In this document: positions 1 to 7,914 of the stretch, piece after piece | Layout of the letters: each line of letters starts with the position of its first letter | Numbering within the stretch: position 1 is the first letter of the stretch | NCBI GenBank assembly: GCA_050692555.1 | Contig: JBOGVS010000003.1 | Coordinates: forward strand, 62,001 to 126,000 | Direction: 5' to 3' | Length of the DNA stretch: 64,000 bases | From: DAITPV01 sp050692555 | GTDB taxonomy: Bacteria; Actinomycetota; UBA4738; CALAEC01 | Program-made: the position numbers and the translations under genes | The notes under the pieces: generated by a model | Seen by the model: only the letters and a program-made list of their open reading frames with translations | Databases searched by the model: none | Told to the model about the DNA's origin: nothing

Positions 1-646
1 CGACCAGGATGTCCACGGCCCGGTCCAGCTCGTTGAGCGGCGCCGCGTCGGCGCCCGGTGGCTCAGGAAGGGGGGGAGCGCCGGCGATCTTCCGCAACAG
101 GTTGGCGCCCTCCTCGGGCCCCTGGTACAGGAGCACGTCGCCCTGGGAAAGCACCGTGTCGGGCCCGGGGTCGAACTCCCACTCGTCGCCCCGTCGTACC
201 GCGATGAGCCACATGCCGGTCTCGGTGGGTAGCATGAGCTCGCGGAGCGGACGCCCCACGCACTCGGCCTCGTCCCGGACCCGGACCCGTCCCACGATCT
301 CGTCGGCGTGACGAAGGTCCGGACGCAGCGCCTCGGGGATCCCCAGGCTGGCGGTCACTACCCGGGCGATGTCGTTGGCGGCATCGCCGATCTGCTCGAT
401 GGAACCCGCGATGTGGAGGACCCCGCCCATGGCCTCGGCGTCCTCGGGGCTCCGGGCGGCGAGCATGGAGATGCGCCGGAGGTCCCCGAGGTAGCCGTCC
501 ATGATGTCCTCGAGCCGGCCGACCTCTTCCGCGAGGTCTTCGTCGTTGAAGAAGAGCGCGGCGTAGGCCAGGTCCACCATGAGCTCGGAGGTGTCCTTGG
601 CCTCCGCGAGGAGGTCCTTGACTGTTCGGGGGCGGTCTTCACCCAT
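1..646 (-). CDS. PhoU-like / TrkA-C domain protein, partial (runs off left edge)
   Basis: About 215 residues are visible from an ATG at 646, preceded by a GAGGTGA Shine-Dalgarno; the C-terminus lies outside the window. Residues ~10-110 form a helical PhoU-like region (LAYAALFFNDEDLAEEVGRLE, SIEQIGDAANDIA). Residues ~120-190 read as an RCK_C/TrkA-C ligand-binding domain (VRDEAECVGRPLRELMLPTE then GDVLLYQGPEEG). In this combination, the family normally regulates a cation channel or transporter by binding a small ligand. It starts 39 bases after the stop of the MgtE-like transporter on the same strand, so it is probably its cytoplasmic regulatory partner. That role is inferred from context. Confidence 0.75.
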   Translation of the reverse strand, partial: MGEDRPRTVKDLLAEAKDTSELMVDLAYAALFFNDEDLAEEVGRLEDIMDGYLGDLRRISMLAARSPEDAEAMGGVLHIAGSIEQIGDAANDIARVVTASLGIPEALRPDLRHADEIVGRVRVRDEAECVGRPLRELMLPTETGMWLIAVRRGDEWEFDPGPDTVLSQGDVLLYQGPEEGANLLRKIAGAPPLPEPPGADAAPLNELDRAVDILV

Positions 647-685
647 GCAGGGTCACCTCGAAGTATAGCCACGGTGGTCCGAGCT

Positions 686-1909
686 TCACGAGCCCACCCC
701 GAACACCAGCAGGCTGAGCACCAGGGCGATGACCCCGACGAAGTCCATGGAGCTGGTGATGAGCGGCAGTCCGTGATTGTCGGGATCGAGCCCGATCCGG
801 TGCGTGGCCACGGCCGAGTAGTAGGCGACCACCGCGGCCACCAGAGTGGCGATGAGGCCCGACATCGCGCTGATCCCGATGACCCGAGCGATCCCCGGGC
901 TGCTCAACCCGAGAATGGTGGCGAACAGGTGGGCGGAGATCCCCACCAGCGGGAACACCACCAGGGCGAACAAGAACACGATAGAGAAATCGAGCAGGGC
1001 CACACCTTCTGGAAGGCCGCGGGGCGACAGTGCTCCGAGATGCAGCTTCGAGGACAGGCGGGAAGACAGGATGCCTCCCAGCCCGCCGGCGTTCCCGATG
1101 ATCGGAGGGATCAGGATGAGGAGCACGGGGTGAGCCACGAACTCCTCGAGCCGGCCCTCGACCACGAGCCCGGCCAGGAGGTCGATCGCGGCCGCCAGCA
1201 GGAGCACCGGCAGGCTCTCGGCGATGATCCTTCTGACCAGGGGAAGGTTCGTCATCAGGCTTCGCACGAACAGCGCGGTCGCCACCGCGAGCGCGAGGCC
1301 GGCGATCGTCGGCGTGACCCACCGGATCCCCACCAGGAAGGTGCCCACGAATAGGGCCGGGACCGTGAACACGTCGCCGGCGGCGGTGACCAGCGGGGCC
1401 GCGACGCTGTCGAGGTCCCAGCCGCGTCGGTAGGCTCGGATCGAGAGGAACACCGCGATCCCTCCGACCACCATGCTGGCAAGTAGCCCCGCGATGATGG
1501 ACACCACCACGAAGTCGAGCAGCGAGATGCTCTGAACGCCGAACGCCTCTGAAAGCAGCTTGGCCAGCGCCCCGGCCAGCAGTGACCCCGCCAGCGTCAG
1601 GGTCGTGGCCGCGAAGAGGTTCTGGTACAGGATCCCGCCGCGCCGGCGGGTGGTCTCGAATAGGCCGGTGTGGATGCTCGTCCCCAGCCGCGACGCCAGG
1701 GCTCCGAAGATGTTGCCGCGCATGGCGATGGCCGCGGGGACCAGGACCATGAGCCCCGGGAGGCGCTCTAACGTGTTGCTGATCGATCCAAGGATGATCC
1801 CGGCCAGAAGGCTTGCGGCGGAGGCCAGGAGCATGGCCACCAGGCCCTGGGCGATCGTCCGTCGCTCCACCCGCCAGTAGGCGAAAAGGCGTCCGAACCC
1901 GCGCCGCAT
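686..1909 (-). CDS. MgtE/SLC41-type divalent cation transporter
   Basis: The protein has 407 residues and is almost entirely hydrophobic. It carries two MgtE integral-membrane modules: the first has the LPGLMVLVPAAIAMRGNIFG and ASRLGTSIHTG signatures, and the second has LIPPIIGNAGGLGGILSSRL followed by LHLG. It lacks the N-terminal and CBS cytoplasmic domains of classical MgtE, so it resembles the two-module SLC41 layout. It probably moves Mg2+ or a related divalent cation across the cytoplasmic membrane. The start at 1909 (MRRGFGRLF) has an AAGGG-like ribosome site upstream. It is followed 39 bases later by the PhoU/TrkA-C protein, which may supply the missing regulatory function. Confidence 0.85.
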   Translation of the reverse strand: MRRGFGRLFAYWRVERRTIAQGLVAMLLASAASLLAGIILGSISNTLERLPGLMVLVPAAIAMRGNIFGALASRLGTSIHTGLFETTRRRGGILYQNLFAATTLTLAGSLLAGALAKLLSEAFGVQSISLLDFVVVSIIAGLLASMVVGGIAVFLSIRAYRRGWDLDSVAAPLVTAAGDVFTVPALFVGTFLVGIRWVTPTIAGLALAVATALFVRSLMTNLPLVRRIIAESLPVLLLAAAIDLLAGLVVEGRLEEFVAHPVLLILIPPIIGNAGGLGGILSSRLSSKLHLGALSPRGLPEGVALLDFSIVFLFALVVFPLVGISAHLFATILGLSSPGIARVIGISAMSGLIATLVAAVVAYYSAVATHRIGLDPDNHGLPLITSSMDFVGVIALVLSLLVFGVGS

Positions 1910-1979
1910 CTTGATCCCTTCGCCATCGGTCCAGCCCCCTCTGAAGCCCGAGGCAGTATGGCCCGAGCAGGAGGGTGGC

Positions 1980-2279
1980 TCAACTCACATCGGCGACGCG
2001 CTCGATCTCTCCGGCGAGTTGAAGGTCCTTCTCGGTGACGGCGTTCTCGCTCCAGGTATGGAGGGCGATCCTGACCCGGTTGTAGTGGTTCTCGACATCG
2101 GGGTGATGGTTCAGTCGTTCGGCAGGCTCAACGATCCGCTGGAGGAACGCGATGGCCTCTGGGAAGCCGGCGAACTTGAACCACTTGAAGATCTCGCCGC
2201 CCTCGTACTTCCAGCCGGGCAGCTCGCCGAGCCGCCGGTCGATCTGCTCCTGGGACAGTGGCTCCGGCTTCGTTGTCAC
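1980..2279 (-). CDS. phhB: Pterin-4a-carbinolamine dehydratase
   Basis: The 99-residue protein begins with GTG at 2279 (MTTKPEPLSQEQ), 10 bases after the stop of the preceding secreted-protein gene; a longer open frame upstream has no family similarity. It contains the signature around residues 58-85: LNHHPDVENHYNRVRIALHTW, with the paired histidines and the later HxW that form the active site. The family dehydrates 4a-hydroxy-tetrahydropterin and recycles it after aromatic amino-acid hydroxylases. No hydroxylase is present nearby, so the substrate pathway here is unknown; some actinobacterial homologues stand alone in the same way. Confidence 0.9.
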   Translation of the reverse strand: MTTKPEPLSQEQIDRRLGELPGWKYEGGEIFKWFKFAGFPEAIAFLQRIVEPAERLNHHPDVENHYNRVRIALHTWSENAVTEKDLQLAGEIERVADVS

Positions 2280-2289
2280 TCCAGTTCGT

Positions 2290-3249
2290 TCAGCACTTGA
2301 ACCTCTTCTTGCCCTCGATCTCCCCACGAAAGGCCACGGTGACCCTACAGCGGGTGGCGTCGGTGGGGACCCTGATCCGCGCCTTGAACTCGCTCTGGGC
2401 GTCCAGGGTGTCTCTGTCCTTTCCCGCCTTCTTGAGCGGCGAGCCGTTCGCGTACAGGACGACCTTGACACGCTCGCCGGGCGCGGGGGGGTCGATCCGA
2501 CCGGTGATCACGGCCCTGCGGCCTGGCGTCCTGATCTTCAGGCCCTGGACGGTGATCCCGGGAGCGCCACCACCACCACCGCCGCCGCCTCCTCCGCCGC
2601 CTCCCCCGCCACCGGCGCAGGCGGTCTCGTTGGGCGTGGCGCTGTTCGGCTCAGGGTTGGGTGCGACGGCCTGGAAGTCGGTCGCGCTGTTGTCTGAATC
2701 GTCCGCGCCTTCGAGAAGGGTCGCGCAATTCGGGGTGATCTTCCGTTCGATCGATTGACCTGAGGGAATGGCCCCAGTGAAGGGCGGGCCAGTGTTGGTC
2801 TGGGAACCTGTGTAGCTGCCCCAGGCCACGCAGTCGATCGGGTTGGGCTCGGGGTCGAAGCAGACCTTTCCCCCTGCTGGGAGGATGGCCGCCGAACCCA
2901 TCGTGAGATCCGGCGTCACGCTGAACTCGGTGGCTGCCTGCGCGGTGGCCAAGAGGATCGTGGCCTGATTGACGCTGTTCGACACACTGGCTGTGAAGGG
3001 GAACGAGTCGACAGGCGCCCCGGAGGCGTTGTAGACATGGACCGCATGCCCGGCGACCTGATTCTGGCCGGCCGAGTGCATCTGCAGCTCAATGAATTGC
3101 GAGTTCATGTTGCCGGTGGATCCCCCGTAGACCTCCCGGACCTTCATCAGATGGAAGGCGGCTTCCGCTGGCGGGACCCACAAGGGGAACGTTGCCGACA
3201 GCACGGTGGCCAGCAGGAGCACTCGCAGGGCCCGTCGGGCGTGTCGCAT
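2290..3249 (-). CDS. Secreted lamin-tail-domain-like protein with polyglycine linker
   Basis: The protein has 319 residues. An N-terminal signal peptide (RRALRVLLLATVLSATF, cleavage likely after AEA near residue 30) is followed by a lamin-tail-domain-like beta fold (LMKVREVYGG, QFIELQMHSAG, GHAVHVYNASG). A run of 16 glycines at about residue 215 then leads into a C-terminal beta-sandwich-like region ending in FKC. The family includes extracellular proteins, sometimes fused to nucleases or to Ig-like modules; no catalytic residues are evident here. The start at 3249 follows a GAGGAGGG ribosome site. The specific function is unknown. Confidence 0.6.
   Translation of the reverse strand: MRHARRALRVLLLATVLSATFPLWVPPAEAAFHLMKVREVYGGSTGNMNSQFIELQMHSAGQNQVAGHAVHVYNASGAPVDSFPFTASVSNSVNQATILLATAQAATEFSVTPDLTMGSAAILPAGGKVCFDPEPNPIDCVAWGSYTGSQTNTGPPFTGAIPSGQSIERKITPNCATLLEGADDSDNSATDFQAVAPNPEPNSATPNETACAGGGGGGGGGGGGGGGGAPGITVQGLKIRTPGRRAVITGRIDPPAPGERVKVVLYANGSPLKKAGKDRDTLDAQSEFKARIRVPTDATRCRVTVAFRGEIEGKKRFKC
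2566..2613 (-). repeat. Polyglycine-coding GGN repeat
   Basis: Forty-eight bases encode 16 consecutive glycines using mixed GGT/GGC/GGA/GGG codons. The tract links the lamin-tail-like domain to the C-terminal domain of the secreted protein. Codon mixing suggests selection for a flexible linker rather than a pure slippage tract. Confidence 0.9.
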
Positions 3250-3324
3250 GGCGTCCCTCCTCGATCGGCGGACTTTCGAGACCTGCCAATATGCCCTTCG
3301 TCGCCGGGTGCTGCTCGGTTCGGC

Positions 3325-4668
3325 CTAACCGGAAGCCGACGCCAGGGCCTTCTCCAGGATCCCCATCCCCTCCTCGAGCAGGTGGTCCTCGATGGTGAGG
3401 GGGGGCAGCAGCCGGATGACGTTGTCGTACGTTCCGGCCTTCATGACGATCAGGCCCTGCCGGTAGCACTCCTCGATCACTCGGGTGGCGGCCTTGGGGG
3501 CCGGTTCCTTGGTGGCCCGATCGGCCACCAGCTCCATGGCCACCATGGGCCCCACGCCCCGGATGTCGCCCACGAGCTCGTGGCGATCCAGGAAGCCACG
3601 CAGGCCTTCCATCAGTTGACTTCCCATCCGGGTGGCCCGATCCAGGAGCCCGTCGCGCTCGATGATCTCGATCACCTCGAGGGCCGCGGAACAGGCCAGG
3701 GGGTTGCCGCCGAACGTCCCCCCCAGGCCTCCGACGTGGACGGCGTCCATCAGCTCGGCCCGAGCGGTCATCCCCCCGATCGGGAGCCCGCCACCCAGGG
3801 CCTTGGCCGTGACCACGATGTCGGGCTCCAGCCCGAAGTGCTCTACACCGAACCACGTCCCCGTTCTCCCGAAGCCCGTCTGAACCTCGTCGGCAACGAA
3901 CAGGATCCCGTTGGCCCGGCAGAACTCCGCCACCCGCGGGAGGAACTCGGGGGCGGGAACCACGAAGCCGCCTTCCCCCTGAACCGGCTCCGCGATCACG
4001 GCCGCAATGCGCTCCGGCCCGATGTGCTTCTCCATCTCCCCGATGACCAGGTCCGCGCAGGACGGGCCGCAGCGTTCGGGAGCCTGTCCGGTGGGGCACC
4101 GATATGGGTACGAGAACGGGAGACGGTACACCTCAGGGGCGAGGGGCCCGAAGCCAACCTTGTACGGCATGGCCTTCGCGGTCAGCGACATGGCCATGAG
4201 GGTCCGGCCGTGGAAGGCGTGGTCGAACGTGACCACCGCGGGCCGGCGGGTGACGTACCGGGCCAGCTTTACCGCGTTCTCCACGGCCTCCGCCCCGGAG
4301 CTGACCAGCATGGTCCGCTTCTGGTGGTCGCCCGGGGTCAAGTCGTTCAGTCGTTCGGCCAGGGCGACGTATGGCTCGTTCATGGCCACGTGGAAGCAGG
4401 TGTGGGTGTACCGCTCGGCCTGTTCCTTCACCGCCCGGACGACGGCCGGCGCGGTGTTGCCGACGTTGAGGACGGCCAGGCCGGCGCCGAAGTCGATCAG
4501 CCGGTTGCCGTCGACGTCCTCGACGATCGCTCCGGAGGCTCGCTCCACGAACACCGGCACGGTGTTGAACACCGCCTTGGGCACCGCTCGTTCGCGGCGA
4601 GCCAGGAGGGCGCGGGAGCGGGGGCCGGGGACTTCGGTCACCAGGCGGCGCTCCTGCGGCAGGTCCAC
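3325..4668 (-). CDS. gabT: 4-aminobutyrate (GABA) aminotransferase
   Basis: This class-III PLP aminotransferase has 447 residues when read from GTG at 4668 (VDLPQERRLVTEVPGPRS), the start that matches the usual family N-terminus; the open frame continues upstream without homology. Visible motifs are the cofactor region SSGAEAVENAVKLAR, the aspartate motif ADEVQTGFGRTG and the Schiff-base lysine segment TAKALGGGLPIGG. It converts GABA plus 2-oxoglutarate to succinic semialdehyde and glutamate. It is transcribed divergently from the PucR regulator, and two aldehyde dehydrogenases lie beyond that regulator, as expected for GABA/putrescine catabolism. TTGTACG-type sites lie between it and the regulator. 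Confidence 0.93.
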   Translation of the reverse strand: MDLPQERRLVTEVPGPRSRALLARRERAVPKAVFNTVPVFVERASGAIVEDVDGNRLIDFGAGLAVLNVGNTAPAVVRAVKEQAERYTHTCFHVAMNEPYVALAERLNDLTPGDHQKRTMLVSSGAEAVENAVKLARYVTRRPAVVTFDHAFHGRTLMAMSLTAKAMPYKVGFGPLAPEVYRLPFSYPYRCPTGQAPERCGPSCADLVIGEMEKHIGPERIAAVIAEPVQGEGGFVVPAPEFLPRVAEFCRANGILFVADEVQTGFGRTGTWFGVEHFGLEPDIVVTAKALGGGLPIGGMTARAELMDAVHVGGLGGTFGGNPLACSAALEVIEIIERDGLLDRATRMGSQLMEGLRGFLDRHELVGDIRGVGPMVAMELVADRATKEPAPKAATRVIEECYRQGLIVMKAGTYDNVIRLLPPLTIEDHLLEEGMGILEKALASASG

Positions 4669-4733
4669 GGGCTCAGTCTCGGCATCGCCCCACGGTGCCG
4701 GGATGGCGCCGCCGCTGAAAGGCCGGCGGGCCC

Positions 4734-4740
4734 TTGTACG
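4734..4740. promoter_or_regulatory. TTGTACG half-site upstream of gabT
   Basis: This is one arm of the 17-bp palindrome found at 4774, starting exactly 40 bases before it. It lies 66 bases upstream of the chosen gabT start, and the other arm is degenerate. It could be an auxiliary binding half-site for the PucR regulator; a single 7-mer match is weak evidence. Confidence 0.35.
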
Positions 4741-4773
4741 GTCCGGCCCATCGGGGCCGGCTCCCCGGGGCTT

Positions 4774-4790
4774 TTGTACGAACCGTACAA
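4774..4790. promoter_or_regulatory. Perfect 17-bp palindrome, probable PucR operator
   Basis: The sequence TTGTACGAACCGTACAA has perfect 7-bp arms around a 3-base centre. It sits in the gabT-pucR intergenic region and overlaps the TACAAT -10 element of the regulator. A 15/17 copy with the same centre and orientation lies at 6352, ahead of the aldehyde dehydrogenase genes. This placement is what an operator of the adjacent regulator would show. Confidence 0.7.
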
Positions 4791-4791
4791 T
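4786..4791 (+). promoter_or_regulatory. -10 element of a leaderless pucR promoter
   Basis: TACAAT ends six bases before the GTG start at 4798, a spacing that places transcription initiation at or next to the start codon. It overlaps the right arm of the palindrome, so bound regulator would affect this promoter directly. No convincing -35 was seen. Confidence 0.55.
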
Positions 4792-4797
4792 CCCGGT

Positions 4798-6372
4798 GTG
4801 ACGGTTCGGGTCGAGGAGATCCTGCGGCTGCCCGGTCTGGCCCTGAAGCTGGTCGGCGGGGCCGAGGGCGTGTCGCGGACGATCCGCTGGGTACACGTCA
4901 GCGAGCTCGAGGATCCCACCCCGTGGCTGAAGGGCGGCGAGCTGATCCTCACCACGGGAATGGGGCTGGAGCGCTCTCCCGCCCGGCAGCGGGCCTACGT
5001 GGAGCGGCTGGCGGCGGCATCACTGGCCGGCCTGGGGTTCGGCGTTGGGTTCTCCTACGCCCGGGTGCCCAAGGCGGTGATCCAGGCCGCCGACCGTCTC
5101 CGGTTCCCGGTCTTCGAGGTGCCCTATCCGGTCCCCTTCATCGCCATCACCGAGGCAGTGTTCACACGGGTAGGGGCGGAGCAGTTCGACGTGCTCCAGC
5201 GTTCCCTGGAGGCCCAGAACGCCCTCACCCGGGCGGTGCTCGAGGGCCAGGGCGTGGAGGGCATCACGGAGTCACTGGCCGGGTCGATCGGCGGCTGGGC
5301 CGTGGTCCTCGACCTGCACGGCGTGCCCCTGGCCGCCGCTCCCCGAAGCGCCAGGACCCGGGCGCCCCGGCTGTGGGAGGAGCTCAGGGAGTCCAGGCCC
5401 GAGGATCCGGGGTTCAGCGTGTCGCTACTCGACCGGGGCGATCACGTCTCCGTCCAGCCGGTGGGGGCCCGGGGGCGGGTGGAGGCGTTCCTCGCGGTGG
5501 GCAAGGGGGAGGCCCTGGGCCAGTTCGACCGTCTCGTGGCCAGCCACGCCCTCTCGCTGCTGGCCATTGAGCTCGACAAGTCGCGGGCGGTGGCCGAAGC
5601 GGAACGGCGGTTGCAGGGAGACTTCCTCGAAGCCCTGGCCCAGGGCGGGCTCTCAACCCGAGAGACCGCGCGGGGGCTCCGGCGGTTCGGCCTGGCCGGG
5701 GACGGCGACGTGGAGGTGGCGGCCCTGGAGTCCGAGGTACCCGTGGCCGACCTCACCTGGGCCGTGGAGGACGTGCTGTCCCGGCGCGGGGGCGGGTTCC
5801 TCACCGCCCCACGAGACGAGGTCCTGTTCGTCCTGCTGCACGCCGACGGTTCCGGCGCCGTGGACGACCTGCGTCGCCAGGTCGGCGAGCGGCTGGGCGC
5901 CGAGGTGGTGGCCGGGACCGGGAGCGCGGTCCAGCCGGCCGACACGGGGCGGAGTCTCCGCGAGGCCCGCTACGCCCTCCAGATCTGCCGGGTGGAGGGG
6001 AGAGCGGCGGCCGACTTCGCTTCGCTGGGGACCTATCGGCTCCTCCTGACCCTCCAGGAGCCCGACGCCCTGCGAGCGTTCGCCGATTCGGTGCTGGCCC
6101 CGATGGACCGGTATGACCTGGAGCACGACGGTGACCTGGTCGATTCGCTCCGGGCGTTCCTGGATCACAACTCCCGATGGGAGCCCGCCGCCGCGGAGCT
6201 GTTCATCCACCGGCACACCCTCCGGTATCGGATGCGCAAGGCCGAGGAGCTCACCGGCCGGGACCTGAGCTCCCCGCACGATCGCATGGAGTTCTGGCTG
6301 GCGATCCGGGCCCGGGACCTCCTGCTGCGCCCGGCGGCTGGATCGCAGGACTTGTCCGAACCGTACAGGTGA
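4798..6372 (+). CDS. PucR-family transcriptional regulator (GabR-like)
   Basis: The protein has 524 residues from GTG 4798 (VTVRVEEILRLPGLALKLVGG). Residues ~1-125 form the PucR N-terminal domain (WVHVSELEDPTPWLKGGELIL), the middle is a GGDEF-like/PucR-specific region, and residues ~455-515 are the CdaR/PucR C-terminal helix-turn-helix (ELFIHRHTLRYRMRKAEELTG). The start is set by the family N-terminus; the frame stays open far upstream, antisense to gabT. In Corynebacterium the PucR-type protein GabR activates GABA catabolic genes. The position between gabT and two aldehyde dehydrogenases supports the same role here. Palindromes overlap its promoter and its own 3' end. Confidence 0.88.
   Translation: MTVRVEEILRLPGLALKLVGGAEGVSRTIRWVHVSELEDPTPWLKGGELILTTGMGLERSPARQRAYVERLAAASLAGLGFGVGFSYARVPKAVIQAADRLRFPVFEVPYPVPFIAITEAVFTRVGAEQFDVLQRSLEAQNALTRAVLEGQGVEGITESLAGSIGGWAVVLDLHGVPLAAAPRSARTRAPRLWEELRESRPEDPGFSVSLLDRGDHVSVQPVGARGRVEAFLAVGKGEALGQFDRLVASHALSLLAIELDKSRAVAEAERRLQGDFLEALAQGGLSTRETARGLRRFGLAGDGDVEVAALESEVPVADLTWAVEDVLSRRGGGFLTAPRDEVLFVLLHADGSGAVDDLRRQVGERLGAEVVAGTGSAVQPADTGRSLREARYALQICRVEGRAAADFASLGTYRLLLTLQEPDALRAFADSVLAPMDRYDLEHDGDLVDSLRAFLDHNSRWEPAAAELFIHRHTLRYRMRKAEELTGRDLSSPHDRMEFWLAIRARDLLLRPAAGSQDLSEPYR
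6352..6368. promoter_or_regulatory. Second copy of the PucR palindrome (15/17)
   Basis: TTGTCCGAACCGTACAG matches the intergenic palindrome at 15 of 17 positions, including the centre AAC. It ends one base before the pucR stop codon, about 90 bases upstream of the aminobutyraldehyde dehydrogenase start. It is a plausible activator or repressor site for the dehydrogenase operon. Confidence 0.6.
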
Positions 6373-6456
6373 AGCGGAGGGGTTGGTCCCCGCGTCGGGC
6401 CTCCCGGAGAACCGGCCCGGCAGTAGGCTGACAAGGCGGCGTTCAAGGAGGAGCCC

Positions 6457-7914
6457 ATGGCCACGACGGTGCAGAAGCGGCAGATGTTCATCGGGGGGGA
6501 GTGGACCGAGGGGAGCGCGGGGGAAGGCCTCCCGGTGGTCAACCCCGCCACGGGGGAGACCATCGCGGAGATTCCCAGAGGATCGGAAGAGGACGTCGAC
6601 CGCGCGGTGAAGGCTGCGCAGAAGGCCTTCGACGAGACCTGGTTCGACAGCACGCCCGGCGAGCGGCAGGCAATGATGCTGAAGCTGGCCGACGCGATCG
6701 AGGAGAACGCCGAGGAGCTCGGCCGGCTGGAGTCGGAGAACGTGGGCAAGCCCTCCTCGTGGGTGGTCTCCGACGAGATCATGGTGATCGCCGAGCAGAT
6801 CCGGTTCTTTGCCGGGGCCGCCCGGGTCATGGGGGGACTGTCGACAGGCGAGTACTACAAGGAGGACACCACCCTGTACACCAGCTGGCTCCGCCGAGAG
6901 CCGATCGGGGTGGTCGGCCTCATAGCTCCATGGAACTACCCGCTGTACATGGCGATGTGGAAGTTCGCCCCGGCTCTGGCGGCGGGCAACACCGTGGTGA
7001 TCAAGCCCTCGGAGTGGACCCCACTCACGCTCCTGCGGATGACCGAGCTCGCCGCGGACATCTTCCCCCCCGGCGTGTTCAACGTGGTTCTCGGGGACGG
7101 GGTGCCGACCGGCGCGGCCATCGTCAAGCACCCCGGCGTGGGGATGGTGTCGCTCACCGGCGAGGTCACCACCGGCAAGGAGGTCGCCCGGACGGCGGCG
7201 GACACCCTGAAGCGGGTCCACCTGGAGCTGGGGGGCAAGGCCCCGGTGGTGATCTTCGACGACGCGAACGTGGAGTCGTCGGTGGAGTGGATCAAGACCG
7301 CCGGGTACTTCAACTCGGGACAGGACTGCACCGCGGCCACCCGGGTGCTGGCCGGAGGCGGGATCTACGACAACCTGCTCTCGGAGCTGGTGCCGGCGGT
7401 CGAGTCCCTGAAGGTCGGTGACCCTTCGGCGGAGGACACCGAGATGGGGCCGTTGGTCTCTAGAGAGCAGCTCGAGCGGGTCACCGGGTTCGTGGACCGG
7501 GCCCGGGACGCCGGGGCCAAGGTGCTCACCGGAGGCGAGCGGATCGACGGTCCGGGGTTCTTCTACAACCCGAGCGTGGTCACCGACATCGATCAGGCCT
7601 CGGAGATCGTCCAGCGCGAGGTGTTCGGCCCGGTGGTCACAGTGCAGCGGTTCGACGACGACGATCAGGCCATCGCCTGGGCCAACGACGTGGACTACGG
7701 CCTGTCCGCGTCGGTGTGGACCCGGGACGTCGGGCGGGCCCTGAACGCCTCGCGGAAGCTCCGGTTCGGCACGGTTTGGATCAACACCCACATCCCGCTT
7801 ACCCCTGAGATGCCCCACGGTGGCTTCAAGCAGAGCGGGTATGGGAAGGACATGAGCGTGTACTCGCTGGAGCACTACACCGAGGTGAAGCACGTGATGG
7901 CGGCGATCGACTGA
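6457..7914 (+). CDS. Gamma-aminobutyraldehyde dehydrogenase-like ALDH
   Basis: This NAD(P)-dependent aldehyde dehydrogenase has 485 residues. The catalytic asparagine lies in APWNYPLYMAMWKF, the general-base glutamate in LELGGKAP and the nucleophilic cysteine in NSGQDCTAATR. The NSGQDCTAA and SLTGEVTTGKEVA segments are typical of the PatD/Prr aminobutyraldehyde group, which oxidises 4-aminobutyraldehyde from putrescine to GABA. A strong AAGGAGGAG ribosome site precedes ATG 6457. Its stop overlaps the start of the next dehydrogenase (TGATG). Together with gabT it would feed putrescine-derived carbon to succinate. The exact substrate is inferred. Confidence 0.85.
   Translation: MATTVQKRQMFIGGEWTEGSAGEGLPVVNPATGETIAEIPRGSEEDVDRAVKAAQKAFDETWFDSTPGERQAMMLKLADAIEENAEELGRLESENVGKPSSWVVSDEIMVIAEQIRFFAGAARVMGGLSTGEYYKEDTTLYTSWLRREPIGVVGLIAPWNYPLYMAMWKFAPALAAGNTVVIKPSEWTPLTLLRMTELAADIFPPGVFNVVLGDGVPTGAAIVKHPGVGMVSLTGEVTTGKEVARTAADTLKRVHLELGGKAPVVIFDDANVESSVEWIKTAGYFNSGQDCTAATRVLAGGGIYDNLLSELVPAVESLKVGDPSAEDTEMGPLVSREQLERVTGFVDRARDAGAKVLTGGERIDGPGFFYNPSVVTDIDQASEIVQREVFGPVVTVQRFDDDDQAIAWANDVDYGLSASVWTRDVGRALNASRKLRFGTVWINTHIPLTPEMPHGGFKQSGYGKDMSVYSLEHYTEVKHVMAAID

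Noticed and set aside
4160..4166. TTGTACG inside gabT as another operator
   Set aside because: Only one arm is present and it lies in conserved coding sequence, so it is likely chance.
3037..4797. Long forward open frame upstream of and continuous with pucR
   Set aside because: It is antisense to gabT, is Arg/Gly/Pro/His-rich without family similarity, and PucR homology begins at 4798.
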